This document shows, piece after piece, positions 26,701-40,700 of a stretch of 64,000 bases of DNA. The position numbers were made by a program, and so were the translations under genes. This stretch comes from Alviniconcha marisindica (lineage: Eukaryota; Mollusca; Gastropoda; Provannidae), in the NCBI GenBank assembly GCA_018857735.1, contig JABMCL010000598.1, positions 275,001 to 339,000 on the forward strand. The letters run 5' to 3'. The notes beneath the pieces are model-generated. The model worked only from the letters and a program-made list of their open reading frames with translations, ran no database searches and was not told where the DNA came from. How positions within the stretch are numbered: position 1 is the stretch's first letter; each line of letters begins with the position of its first letter.

Positions 26701-29700
26701 GTCTCAGTATACACTCCACGCACTCCAGTTCAGATGAAAAAAACCTTTCCTGTGCAGTATAGAAAATTAAGGGCATTGGTTACCAATCGTTCTCTGTTCA
26801 GCCTTCCTGCTCACATCCGACATTGCAGTTCTCTCTCAGTTCAAAACTTCTCTAAACGTTTCTCTTTACATCTGCCTACTGTGAGATGAGTATCCTGTCA
26901 CAGGTAGTGTGCTCCTGTCACAGGTAGGTGATGCTGTACGTGGTTTGTTTTTTGACGTCTTCATTGGCTGACTGGTGATTTTGGGGGGTTGGGGATGGAG
27001 AGAGAGAGATAGGGGGGAAGCGAGGGTCTGCGACATTGTGTGCCAGTGTGTGCGTGTACACGTACGCATGTGTGACTGCGGGGGAGCGGGAGGGACAGAG
27101 CGAGATGCGGAATTCATTATTAAGTTAGGTTGTGTAATGCTTCATGTATAGCGAGCGCTTTGGGCCTCGCACATGTATATTCATAGAGGGATTCGGAGCA
27201 TTACAAATGCATGTATTAAATCATTTTTAGTTAAATTTGGTTCGCTGTGTAGAAACGAAGGGCCAAAACTGGTGGCGCATGACGCATTGTACGACTTCTG
27301 CCTCACACGGCGACCTTGTTGGTGATGTCAGTCAGACAAAATGCTAGCGCTCAAGGGCCTGTTTTCTCCATTTTAGAACGTTAATTTTTACTCTTTTTTT
27401 ACCTTTTCTTTCAAACTAGCCCCTACTCCAGTCCTATCGGTAGGGCCCACGAGGCTTCTTCCTTTGGGGTCACGGTCAGTTACGCTTCCATGGTACCCCA
27501 CTGTGGGATAGTTTGGAGAAATTAAAGCGGCAAGGATATTAGAAATATAATAGTGTGGGTATTTTTTATTATCTTTTCAGGACAATTTATTTCAAATTAA
27601 AGCAAGTTGTTTTTGGAAACTGTACCACATCTATTTAGTTTTCATACACAGGCATACAAAGTCGAGTCGACACAGGTACAAGTGTCGGTTGACTTGGGGG
27701 GGGGGGGGGGGGGGGGTCCTGCAAAACCAGAATTTTGTGTAACTTATATAAAAGACATTTTCTGGGGGTGAGAGATATGCATGAATGACAGACCCATTAC
27801 AGATGTGCGTTTTGCATGCACAGCAGATAAAAAAGGACAATCCCCTCACTGCTCCTTCGCCCCTGTCCCAACGCGTGTCCCTCTGGAAAAACAACTCACT
27901 TTAGATTGGGTCATGTTTTGGTTTCGCTCTGGTTTTAAGTTCTGTGACTACGTCCGTTTTTTGTAGTACAAATTCAGAGTAATGCTGTGTACAACAAACA
28001 ATTGCTGGTAGTCGTTTCTGAGCCGAGGTGGCGAGAGAGGGAGTTGTGCAAGAAGTTAGAGACCAGCAGGCTGTAGCTAGCGCTTTGTTATTGTCCGCGA
28101 GAGTCAAGTGTGGGTGGGTGTATTTGCTGCCGGTGTGGGCCCACTAAGTCCCCGTGTGCCGTTGGTTGTGTGCCCAGCCACAGGCCCGGCCTTTATCTCT
28201 CTTATGCACGTAGCGCTGGATTTTATGCATTACGCCTTGGGGGTGAAATGTCAACCCCAAAGATGAAGCCCCCATCAGCGTGCCTGCACAACATCCTAGC
28301 TTTGTGTCAGTCAAAGCGGGCCCGTCCCCCCAGTTCCCCTCCCGCCCATGTGTCTCCGCTACCGGCCCTTGTTTTTCGGCCTTGATGATGTAAGAGTTGC
28401 GGCAGAACCCTCAAGTTCTCCTCCCCCCCTCCCCCGATCGGGAAATGAATGTTTCTCTTCATGGAATTCCCTCTCTGAATAACAGTCTTTTGTCAGTTGG
28501 CAGACCGGCGGCTAAAAATAGGCGTCGCTCAGCTCGAGAAGCGAGCATGGAGAAAGCCCCAGCTGCCTCGGTTTACAGTGGGGCCCTGTCAGGGTTGCCA
28601 GGGTCACACCTCAGTGCTTTTCATTGCTCCAGGGATCGGGGCAGATAAAACCTCGCCAGTAGTCGCTTTAGTTTGCCAAGCGAATGCGGCGAAATAGAGC
28701 CAAGTTGGCTGGCATAAGGGCCAGAGAGAGAGGGAAGGAAACTCCCAAGCTCTCCACCACAGCCTAGTGAGTGGCGAATAACGAGACTTGTTTATGAAGT
28801 GAGTATATCATTGGCTCTCCGGACTGACAGCCTTTTTGCTGGGGCGGAAGGAGGCATATTTTGGTTACAGCTTTTTGTTGTTATTGCTGTTGGTTTTATT
28901 TTTACATTGTATGTTTTAGTAGTATGTTACTGTTAAACTTGTGTATATTTTGTGGCAAATAGTATTCACTTAAAATGCAGGTTTCCTCTCATGCTGAACT
29001 GTTTTCTAAAAAAAAATTTTTTATGTCCTTTAAAAAATATATTATCTCTGTGTTTGTCGACTTTGTTGTGTTGATTGTTTTGGTTTTATTCTTGCCAAAC
29101 CCTGCTTATTTGGGTGTATGGAAAATCTGAAATTGATGTTGAAATAATGTACAGTGTGATGATAATGATCAGTGATAATTGTACAGTATACATAGTGACA
29201 TGCAGTGGAGGTGTAGTAATGGGCACATATTGACTGTATTTCACTGTTTTGAGTGATGTCACTTGCAGGCTTTTTATACTGTGACCATGTCCCTTCTGTG
29301 TTAATGCCCTGAGTCAGTGCATTTGTTATGGGGGCCAGTATATTTTATTCTGTCTGTATTGAGTGCTTCTACCAGTACAGTTGGTAAGCCAGGGAAGTGG
29401 GAGGGGTTGTACAATCAGTGTAGATTTGTGGTTTGTAATCTGGTAGATTGGTGGGTGTCAGTTAACCCATTCCACTCCTAGATAACACTAGTTTCTACAG
29501 AGCTGAGTGACTATTTCAAGATTTTTTAAATTTTTATAATGTGCGAGTGTATTTTTATATGCAATGTGGAGGCCTTATTCGTTAAGTAGTTTCTGATGTT
29601 TCGTGACTGCAGACGTCCCGTCCATTTCCTTTTGACAAAGACTGGCACAGAGCGACTATTACGAGCGGTTGTGAACCACGTCATTAAGGTGGTTCAGTAC

Positions 29701-31730
29701 AAACTGGCGTAGGTGTGTACCTAACGTTCTCCTTCTCTCCTGTCTTAAACGGACAAGCACCAAGTTTCGTACAGTTTTTGCTAGGCCAAAGAAAGACCAT
29801 GGAAAACAGTTTTCAACTTTTATTCAACGGTGGGTGGAAGAACCGTGGTGGTTGCGCGAGGGGAAAAGGAAAACACGGCTTTAATTCTTGTACGCTCAAC
29901 CCTAGCAGGGCCCCCTAGTCCATACAGTGAATGCGCAGTCTCTGATAAGCCTGTGTTAGCTGTGTGCGTGTATTGATTTTCTGCCCCTGACTATAGATTA
30001 CACACTCTGCCTCGGTCGGGGTCTGGGGGCTGCACAGGCAGTCAGCTTGTCAGCCTACGCTGCCACAAAGTAGTGCGCGCGTTTCTCTCGCTAGAGCTCT
30101 GTCGCTTGAATGCTTTTTCTACCCGGCGTTACTTGGTTTGCCTCTATGACAGCCCTAGAAAATTCTCTTTTTTCTTCGTCTTCTCCATTCCCCAAGTTCT
30201 GTTGTTGTTTTTGTGTGTGTGTTTTTTAAACTCCCATGCGTTTCTGTTGGGTACAGCGTTAGGAGGAAAAACCTGCTGAAGAAGTGTTCGTTTAAACTAA
30301 AGCGTGTGTGTTTTCATATTATCCATATTTGTTTTTTGGTGCAGACCCTCCCCTTACCGCCAGCACAGCAAGAGACGTGGAATAAACATACACTAATCAA
30401 TGAAAGATTGAAGCCGTTTTGTACATACAGTACAGTGGCGAAGATTTCGTTAGCTCACTAGCTACTAAAAAACAACAGCAACAAAACACGCGCATTTATA
30501 ACTTTGATTTCTTTGTCTTTTTTTGGGGGGGGGGGGGGTATTAGTGAACTTTGGGGGTGGGGGCAGGGCAGTGGGTACCGCCGACACAACCCGTACCAAT
30601 CCCCCGCTGAATTGAACAGTATTCTCTGCTTGATTGGGGGGGGGGGGGGGGGGGGGGGGGGTTGACGGAAATTAGCGAAGGGGCCGCGGAGGTAAGTGGT
30701 GGAGGAAGGGAGTGCAGCAGGCAGGCAGGAGCGGGGTTGACACGGCTTGATAAATGGCTAGGGCCGTATTGTCCCCTGCTAGGCACTCAGGTAGTCCGCC
30801 CAGGGGAGAGAACACACTTGGACCCCCTCCCCCCTCCCCCAAGTGGCTGTACAGGGTCCCAACTGACACTGCTGCACAGGCGCCAGCAGTGTGTATTGTT
30901 TCGGTGTAGTGGCTTCACTGACTGCACAGCCGATAACACGATTGACACATTTCAGCATTTCTGACGTACAGTAAAGTAGGGTGATGGCAGTAACACTGAA
31001 ATTGCACAGTATAGCAGTCGACTGGCTGCTGTTTCATAATGGTTGACTGGCTGCTGATAAATAGAGGTCGACTGCCTGTTATGTCATAGTGATTGACTTC
31101 CTGCTGTCGTAGAGGTCGACTGCATGTTATGTCATAGTGATTGACTTCCTGCTGTCGAAGAGGTTGACTGTTGTGTCAAAGCGGTTTGCTGCTGATGTTT
31201 CATAGTAGTTTGCTAAAACGATGGAAAAGATCACCAAAAATATTATTGATTGCTTCAAATAGGATTTTAATGACTAAAACTATTAACATTTGTTTGCCCA
31301 GTTTTTGTTTTCCCTCTCTTCTTTCCCTTGGTGCAGAGGGAATGGGTCAAGTTACGAAAGATGAAATCGACAGCACACTAACATGTAAACCCCCCCCCCC
31401 CCCCCCTTTCGTTGCAAGGCAAAGTAGGGATGAAATTTGCACAGTTCATTTTCCGGCGCCTGTGTGAGAGCCCGGATTGCCAAGAACCATCAATTTAAGC
31501 AGGGCCTGAGCTGTCTTGGAAACTCCCTCCATCCCGTCCCTGGCAGTGACAGAAAGTCTGGGCGCCCGGTGGGGCAGGCACCGAAAGGTGTGCAAGAAGC
31601 CAGGCAGGGAATATGGAAAGAAAAACATGACTGAAGCGAGCAAAGCCGCTGGTTATATAGTTCTGTCCTTTTGCCTCTTCCCACTATTGCGTCAGTTGGC
31701 AGTGTGTAGGTCCGCAACTGTTCCAACAGT

Positions 31731-31764
<34 letters not shown>

Positions 31765-34700
31765 CGCTGCACTGGGGGAATTGGTGACTACTGGCAGGGT
31801 GTTTGTCAGTCTGTACACGCAAGGGCGGGCAGACTGAACAACAAGCGCGGTAGGGCGAACAGCAGGCAGGTACTAGGTATATAGAGAAGGCGAGCTTGCC
31901 GTGTGTGTGTGTGCGTATGGATCGGATCGTTGAGATAAATTTAGTTCAGTCTGACTGGTTGTGCTGGCTGAAGCTAAAGCAAGCTGGAGTGTGTGTGTGT
32001 GTGTGGAGCACAGTGGCGAGAGCAGAGGAGAGGGAGAAAGAGGAAAGCACAGGCTTGGCAGTAACAGCCAACACGGCTACAGCGGCTCACCTTACTCCGC
32101 GCTCTTTCACCCACCGGCACAGGCAGCGGGGGGACACGACAGTGCGCAAAAACAGGCTCATCTTTTGTCAATGACTCGATTGTTTAGGGGAAGGATTCCC
32201 CGCCACTCGTCGATGCCGGTGGTGTGTGTGAAAGGTAGGTATTGAACGGCGGGGCCGGGCGGCCCGGGCTTTGTTCCCACTGTCGTGTTGTCGAGCCGAC
32301 CTGTACTGGACCAGAGGGAACCCCGCGCCCCTTTGTCTAGCGGAGGGGCAGAAACGAGAGGACCTGGGTGGAGCCAGACAACGGAGGAACTATCGAACAG
32401 CTGATGATGTTTGAGGCCGATGATAGGTAGTGGCGGCCCTCGGTTTTGATCTCACAAACGGCTTAGATACTGGGCGCCAGGAAAGAAGCACACTGGAGGA
32501 GTGGAAAAGGAGCATTGGGGCCCGGTTAGGGTTGCGCTCTTATAAATCGTCAGCTTGGACAACCAACATTTTCTCCACGTTTTTTTTTGGGGGGGGGGGG
32601 GGGGGGGGGGAATTGGACAGTTTTGATGACCTGTTCAAGAGGCTTCTTGGATTTCCAAACTGGGCGTAGTTTTTAATTTTTAAAAGTAATTTTTATGCAC
32701 ACACACACAGAGAAATGGAATTTGATCACATGGTGACAAGTTGCATGCACTATGAGGTGCTAATCTTGAGATCTGTAAACACACACACCCACACCCACAC
32801 ACACCCTCTCACTCACTGGTGAAAACACCAACAGTGCTTTGATTTAATAGTGTTTGATACATGTCATGGCAGCTGGGAAAGAGAGAGAGAGTATAAGCAA
32901 GTGTTGATAAATTCAGCTTCAGGTGTCCCCACTGCCCGAAAAGAATAGAATAGAGGTTGAGTTAGACTGAGAGGTTAATTAAAAGATGCCATTGATTTCA
33001 TAGTGCCTGATAATGATACGGAAAATATGTATCAAAGGTGAAATGTATATGATACAGTTTAATTAATTAATAATGTGTAATAAGTATACAGCTTAATAGA
33101 AGAAAGATGTATCACTATGATAAAAACAACAACAACAGTTTATTAGAGGAAATGTGTATTGCTGTGATAAATGGTCATGATTGGTGAGATGACTGTTAAA
33201 ATGAAAAGCACAGCTAAAACTAAATAGTGCATTGGGCAGCCAAAATGAAATGGTTGCAGATCAAATTATTAAAATATTACACAGGATTTTAGCAACCAGT
33301 ATTGTGTTAAAAGAAATGGGCATTGCTAAGATGTTTGTACAATTTCTGTAACCTAGAAAGAGATAGTATCCAACGTTATATGTGGAGATGCCAACATTAA
33401 AATTGTTCTGGAATAAATTAGAAGAGTTTATATGTGACCACTGTAGCAACGTTCGCAACTTTAATGAAACAAATTGTTTGGTATAGATGATAATTTTAAA
33501 AGTGACAATGTTCTTGAGTTTATTATTCTGTATGCAGAATATTTTGTTTATAGAGGCAGATTTGAAAGGGGAAAAAAACTCAGTTATGTGCATTCAGAAA
33601 GGAGTTGAAAAAAAGATATGAAATTGAGGCATACAACCCACAGTTGAAACTGACCCTTCCTAACTTCTTATCAGACTGGGCTTATTATAAACCAATAATA
33701 TTAAATAATGCCTGAAAAAATGAAGAGTTTCTTGATTGTGCACCTTTTGTTGCTTTGTCTCTTTCCATTTATGGTTCTCCATTTTTTTTTCTGTAAGCTT
33801 CCTGTAGGGTGTTTTACAGAATAGATAAGAATTTGAATAGCACAAGATGACAGACAGTGATACCGACTATTAGAAATAACTAATGTCAGTATGATGTCAC
33901 TTTTTGTTGTTGTTTCTTGATTGTAAACTTTTCGGGCACAAACTTTTGTTTAGTGCCTTTGTCAGAAAGTTAGAATGTATTGTTTATGACACTCTTGCAT
34001 CCTCACCATTCTTTCCTGTCCAGTGTGTGTGAGCGAGTGCGCACACCTGTATGTTTATGCGCATCTCTCTCTCTTTTCTTCACATTATCTCTTCTGCAAC
34101 TAACTGTTAGGGTGAATATTTCCTCCGCTCTTATTATTGAAATATATAATGTGATTATGTGAATGGCTGTTAATGTTTTTCCAACTGTAAAGTGAATAAA
34201 ATAAAGTTATAAAAAGAAAAAGAAAAAAGTGAATAGCTGAGAAAATGGGCACATGAATGTCCAGCCTCTTGGTACTCACAAAGGCTGTAACTAAGCTTGA
34301 AGCATGTGGTTGGTGTGTTTCTTTCTCATTTCTAACATTATGGGATTGGAAATTTGTTTCACACAGTTTTAAAGAAAAGTGCTTGTAATTTGTATGAATA
34401 AAACGGGGTTGGAGAGAGTGTTGAGAGCAAACCAAATGATGCATACATAACTCCCGGATGATTAATGTATATTGACTTATCAGGCCTATATTTTGTTGCG
34501 GAAACAGTTTGCCCTTTCTTCAGGTTCATGTGAATAATACAGAATGTGTTTGTGTGTGTTTCAGGAAAACTCTCATGGTGAGGAAGCCAACGGAGAGAAT
34601 TGCAGCAGCAATGAGACATGCGCACCGGGAGGAGGGTCGCAGTCTCACTTAGGTGTTGCACCGATTCGGCCTGTCCCCTCCCCAGCAGGATCCACAGGCT

Positions 34701-37700
34701 CACGCTCAGACACGCCAGCCTCTAATTCAGGTGAGAAATTGTGCCTTGGCTATCTGTGTTCATTTCTGATTTTCAGCAGCCATTCGGGACATTTGGGCCA
34801 AAACAATGGCTTTGTTCTTGGTGTGTCTAGAGACGTTTGAGTAATTCTGTTGGTGTTTGTCCATTTAAATTAAACCAGTCAGCAGTCTAGTCAGGTTGTC
34901 GGCACCACACAAGTAAACCCATTTAAATTAAACCAGTCAGCAGTCTAGTCAGGTTGTCGGCACCACACAAGTAAACCCATTTAAATTAAACCAGTCAGCA
35001 GTCTAGTCAGGTTGTCGGCACCACACAAGTAAACCCATTTAAATTAAACCAGTCAGCAGTCTAGTCAGGTTGTCGGCACCACACAAGTAAACCCATTTAA
35101 ATTAAACCAGTCAGCAGTCTAGTCAGGTTGTCGGCACCACACAAGTAAACCCATTTAAATTAAACCAGTCAGCAGTCTAGTCAGGTTGTCGGCACCACAC
35201 AAGTAAACCCATTTAAATTAAACCAGTCAGCAGTCTAGTCAGGTTGTCGGCACCACACAAGTAAACCCATTTAAATTAAACCAGTCAGCAGTCTAGTCAG
35301 GTTGTCGGCACCACACAAGTAAACCCATTTAAATTAAACCAGTCAGCAGTCTAGTCAGGTTGTCGGCACCACACAAGTAAACCCATTTAAATTAAACCAG
35401 TCAGCAGTCTAGTCAGGTTGTCGGCACCACACAAGTAAACCCATTTAAATTAAACCAGTCAGCAGTCTAGTCAGGTTGTCGGCACCACACAAGTAAACCC
35501 ATTTAAATTAAACCAGTCAGCAGTCTAGTCAGGTTGTCGGCACCACACAAGTAAACCCATTTAAATTAAACCAGTCAGCAGTCTAGTCAGGTTGTCGGCA
35601 CCACACAAGTAAACCCATTTAAATTAAACCAGTCAGCAGTCTAGTCAGGTTGTCGGCACCACACAAGTAAACCCCATGTGAAACTTGTTAAGAAGAAGAG
35701 AATCCACTTGATCTGTGACAAGTAACATTAAAAATGGAGGGCAGGTGGGTGGCTTGGTTGTTGGTGTTCTTGTCAGTCTTTTTCTACAATCCGGGTCCTT
35801 TTTGGACACCTTGGCCGTGGCCTGCAGAGTTGCAAAGAGTGTCATCCGGTCAGTATACACCTGTTCCCTAATTGACTAGGATTGGGACACATCTTTGTTT
35901 CTATCTAGATTTACACCCCCGCATCCATTTGGACAGGAATAGAAATTGTCTTTGTGGTCAGTATGTGTTCTCTTTGCATCTTTGTATGCGTCTGATCCCA
36001 AATCTTGGTCTTACCTTGTTCATGTCAGATTTAGTCTTGAGTATTTATTTTTTAATTTAATCAGTGTTGTACTAAGAGTACCCAATGAAGAATTAAAGTT
36101 TGAACCCACAAGAGGTTCTGTGAACTGCTCTGTTTTTTTACACAGTGATCATTGTACCACAATGTCTGCTTGTTTATTGACATAATGCACAGTGATATTG
36201 TACCACAATGTCTGCTTGTTTATTGACATAATGCACAGTGATCATTGTACCACAGTGTCTGCTTGTTTATTGACATAATGCACAGTGATCATTGTACCAC
36301 AGTGTCTGCTTGTTTATTGACATAATGCACAGTGATCATTGTACCACAGTGTCTGCTTGTTTATTGACATAATGCACAGTGATCATTGTACCACAGTGTC
36401 TGCTTGTTTATTGACATAATGCACAGTGATCATTGTACCACAGTGTCTGCTTGCTTATTAACACAGTGCATTTATAAAGGTGATTAAGATTGTCACCCGA
36501 GGACTACCTGTGTTAAAAAAGACAGGAAAGAAAAGGTGCATGGACACCAAATATTCAGACAACATTCACCTTTGGTACAATCTTTGGTTTGTCTTCAAAA
36601 GATCAAAACGCGTTTAGTGATTTACTTCTTTGAACATACAAACAAGAACTGTTGCTGTGGTGTTTTGGTTAGGTGGTGACGGTCTCCCTTATTTTGCTTC
36701 ATTGGGATCCTGTCTGTTAGACTGTATTGGCACATAAAAAAGGTTTTGTGGGACACACCCTTACTGCCTTGTGTTTCATGAGACCAAATTTTCCCACTAC
36801 AGCTAAGTACAAGAATAGAAATGAAATTGAAACCACCCATTTTGAGTGGCAAACCAAAATACTTGGCTTTTTTCTTCAGTGTGAATCACTGAATGTGGTG
36901 GTTCAGTGTATTAGCACCGGGAGAAAAAAAAGCAAGCTGAGAAAAGAGGCAGAGAGGGAGGAAAATCAATACAGCATCTGTGCTGGAAAGCAAGAATATT
37001 TCTTTCTGTAGTCTCTGCCTGCCAGAGTATCCTATGGGAAGAAATGTGTATGACTGCTTATTAATGTGAGCGGATCAGCTGCTTACTAATATGAGCAGAT
37101 CAACTGCTTATTAATGTGAGCAGATCAGCTTATTAATGTGAGCAGATCAGCAGCATTAATGTGAGCAGATCAACTGCTTATTAATGTGAGCAGATCAGCT
37201 TATTAATGTGAGCAGATCAGCAGCATTAATGTGAGCAGATCAACTGCTTATTAATGTGAGCAGATCAGCTTATTAATGTGAGCAGATCAGCTTATTAATG
37301 TGAGCAGATCAGCTGCATATTAATGGAGCAGATCAGCTGCATATTAATGGAGCAGATCAGCTGCTTATTAATGTGAGCAGATCAGCTGCTTATTAATGTG
37401 AGCAGATCAACTGCTTAGAATAGATCACCTGCTTTTCTTCTCACTTTTGTCATCACCATCCACCTGCTTTGCAAATGGAAACCCCATTGTCAAGGTTACA
37501 AAAGGTGTATGATAAAATGAACATGATGGGCATGTGGCATGCTTCAGTTGTAAAAGCAATGGAATAAAACAACTTTGAAAGAGTGAATAACATTTCTGAC
37601 AGTAAGAATGCTGAGCTGTTTAAATGCCAAGTACTGATAATGATAAGCACCTGCTGTGGAGCCACTGGTGTTTTCAGGACAGGTGGCCATAGTTGTGACG

Positions 37701-40700
37701 TTAGAAGTAGTGGTAATAGTAGTAGTTGGCGGCATCCTCTTTGTGACACTGGGAGTTTGTATTCCCAGGGCAGTTCTGGTTGTGCTGCATTGTCGTCTGT
37801 GATCGAAAGGTCTACAGGACAGAGGTGGGTCCTGTTGCATCTGCTGCAGATTTGATAGTTATTCAAAAGAATGCACACGTGCCGCGCGCGCGCACACACA
37901 CATGGGGGGGGGGGGGGGGGGGGGGACCTTCATGCTCTGGTCTCAATGGAGTTAGAATTGTGAAGTGAGGAAGCGTCAGTACACATTGAAAAAAAGAAGA
38001 ATGGCATTCCATTGATTGGCGTCCCAGCGAGCTGTAAAGAGCCGGAGTTTGCCTGTGCTGTCTGTGCCCCACCGTCCTTTAATGATGTCAATGGTGTATT
38101 GATGTTTACAAGCCGGGCGTGAGGAAGAGAGAAGCCGGGGCAGCTCCTGGCTAATCCATAGGGCCGGGATTGCCCTGTCATTGTTAATGGGGGGCTTCCC
38201 CCAAGGCCCGGCCTACCGGCCTTTCCCTCACTTTAATGGAATCCCCCGACTAATTATAGCCCCAGTCAATGGTGGCCCCGGGAATCCCCCCCCCCCCCTT
38301 CCCCACTTCCCCCTTCCAGCCACCCACCACCGGCGGGGAAAGTCAGAAAGGGGAGAAAGGTGGGGGTTGCAGCCTGAAAGGGGGGGGGGGGGGGGGAGTA
38401 GCGTAGGGGAGAAGGTCATTCCTACTCAGCCTGGATGTTTATTAGCAAGGTGGGCTGTTCTATTGACACTCCACACACCGCAAGCACTTTAAGCTTTTGC
38501 CTGATAGTGTCAGAGTTTGAAACTGTGCCAAGTAGGAATAGATTTTCATGACTGGGGGGAGGAGCGGGGTGAGTGAGGAGGGAGAGGGGGCGAGTTGCAG
38601 TAGGGGATTCCCCCGCTCCCCCCCCCCCCCCCTCACCCCCTGCCACTTGAGGCGGAGGGCATGTGATGCTGGAGTGGGGCGATAATAATGGTCCCCCGCC
38701 CACTCAGTCAAAACACATCAGGCTGTTGCCTTCATACTCTGTACAGGGCCTCCAGCTGCTTTACCCTCCAGCTTCTCGTCAAATAGGCTTGCCTGCCTTT
38801 TCTTTTCTGTCATGGCTGAGAAGGGAAGAAGAGTAAAAAGTGCCTCCCCCCCTCCCCCAAACAAAGAAGAAATGAAGTCAAGAACCAAACAAGCAGCGTT
38901 TTACGTTTTACGGATGGTTTTGAAACATACTTCTGTCTGAGTTTAATGAAAGAGCAACGCGCTTGTTGAGTGAGTCATTTAATGAATGCCAAATTGAAGC
39001 TCATGAATACCCAAAGCTTTGATCTTGACAGCATGTTTTTTTCAGTAAACTTCATGATGATATTCAGGAGGTGTATTTTTCTGCATGAAACACACTCCTA
39101 AAGCATCAATAGTAAAGCAGTTAAATTAGCCATTGGTGTTCCGGTGCATACAAATACAAACAAATCTTACGCAGAAGCAAGAATGGTATCTCTCAGAACA
39201 ATGTAAGCTGGCAGTTTCAAAGTGTCATCACAAGCCTTGCAATCATTAATTCCATAACCGAAGACATTTTTACAGATTCAGATAAAGACCATCACAAAAG
39301 AGCTCAAAACATACCATCTATTCAGCCAATCAGAAATTATATATAACTTATAAGCGATTTGATTAATGAATGTAACATAGATATTAAAATAAATCAATTA
39401 CAGTTCTTCCAACATCACCTCAAATGCCACAGTGGGAACACATAAATACCAAATTTGATACTGATTATACTGATTTGAAGAAAAGTGAATCTACAGACAT
39501 TTTAGCTATAGCAGTAAGAGAACATCTAATTAATAACTATCAAAATCATATTAAGATTTTCACTGATAGTTCCATTCTGGACTCATTAGAATTTTAGACA
39601 GTGGAGCGGGATTCGTCATTCCTGACTTTAAAGCACAGAAGTCTTTTTACTTAGGGGAGTTTTTCTCTCTCCATATTCACATCGGAGTTATATGCAATAT
39701 TAATGGCATTAAACTACATATGCAATATTCAGTGAGCAATATATATATATTTTTAATTTGTGTTGACTCAAAATCAATTTTATTTGCGTTGAAAAACTGG
39801 GACTGTAAAATGAGAGGGAATATATTGTATGAAGTAAAGTATTTAATACATTGTGTCATGTATAGGGGTATTGGGATTGAGTTTTGTTGGGTACCATCTC
39901 ATTAATTGTGGTCTTTATTGGAATGAAATATTAGATAAATTGGCTAAACAAAGTGTAGAAAAGCATGTCAGAAATATATGATAACCTACTACTCTCGTCT
40001 CATGAGATTACTTCAGTACTTGAGAAGACTGTATATAAACAAATTTAAAAAACTAAATTTGCGATAATCTTCTTGTTCAAGGTATCTAGCAAGAGTTGTG
40101 AAAACTTAGCAACTGTAGTATAATGATAGAGCAAGGGTTCTTTTACAATATAGCTCTGGGTGCTGAAGAAATGGAAAATTGACCCGAGAACCTGATAGTG
40201 GAGTGTATACATTATGGTGCTGAACGACCAGCAAGGGCAGAGCTGATCAGAAAACACTTTTGCCTCTGAAGTTTGATTTTTCAATTCTGAGGGTCTTTGG
40301 AGTTTGATTTCTGTGTTCTGGGGGTGTGGAGTGAGATAATATGACAGACACTTTGTGCAATATCTGCTTGTACCTGTCAGTGTAGTGACATGGCATAGTG
40401 TAGGTAGGTCCAGCCAAATTTTGAAACTCAGATGATACAATCCCTTAGTATGTCATGCTAAAGAGAACCACAAGGCAAGTGCACAGTAACCTGCCAAATG
40501 TTATGCATTTATCTCCAATATGACAGTTTCTTAGATATTATCCTTCAAATATCAATGCATTTTAGGCACATTTTACTACATGTTTTGTATGCCTTAACAA
40601 TAACATACACACCATTCACATTATCGCTACAGTCTTGTTATTCAGTGTTTCCACTCCATAGAATAGACAATTTTTCAGTTACTGTTCTGCAGATATTTAA

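Larger units (their letters stand above)
18173..34564 (+). other. Intron 4 (16.4 kb)
   Basis: Donor GTAAGT and acceptor GTGTGTTTCAG. No ARID1 exon is evident inside. It contains LINE remnants (19.1-19.4, 20.6-21.7, 22.0-22.6, 23.9-25.4, 26.5-27.2 and 33.2-34.2 kb), a nested piggyBac derivative, a 51-bp triplicate at 23.2 kb, a 46-bp repeat at 31.0-31.2 kb, the longest poly(G) tracts of the window and CpG-rich blocks at 28.0-28.8 and 31.4-32.4 kb. The stretches 28.8-30.0 and 32.4-33.2 kb hold nothing else that I recognise. Confidence 0.8.

Noticed and set aside
34861..35672. Regular 58-bp repeats reminiscent of a CRISPR array
   Set aside because: Units are contiguous without spacers, the context is an animal intron, and no cas genes are present.
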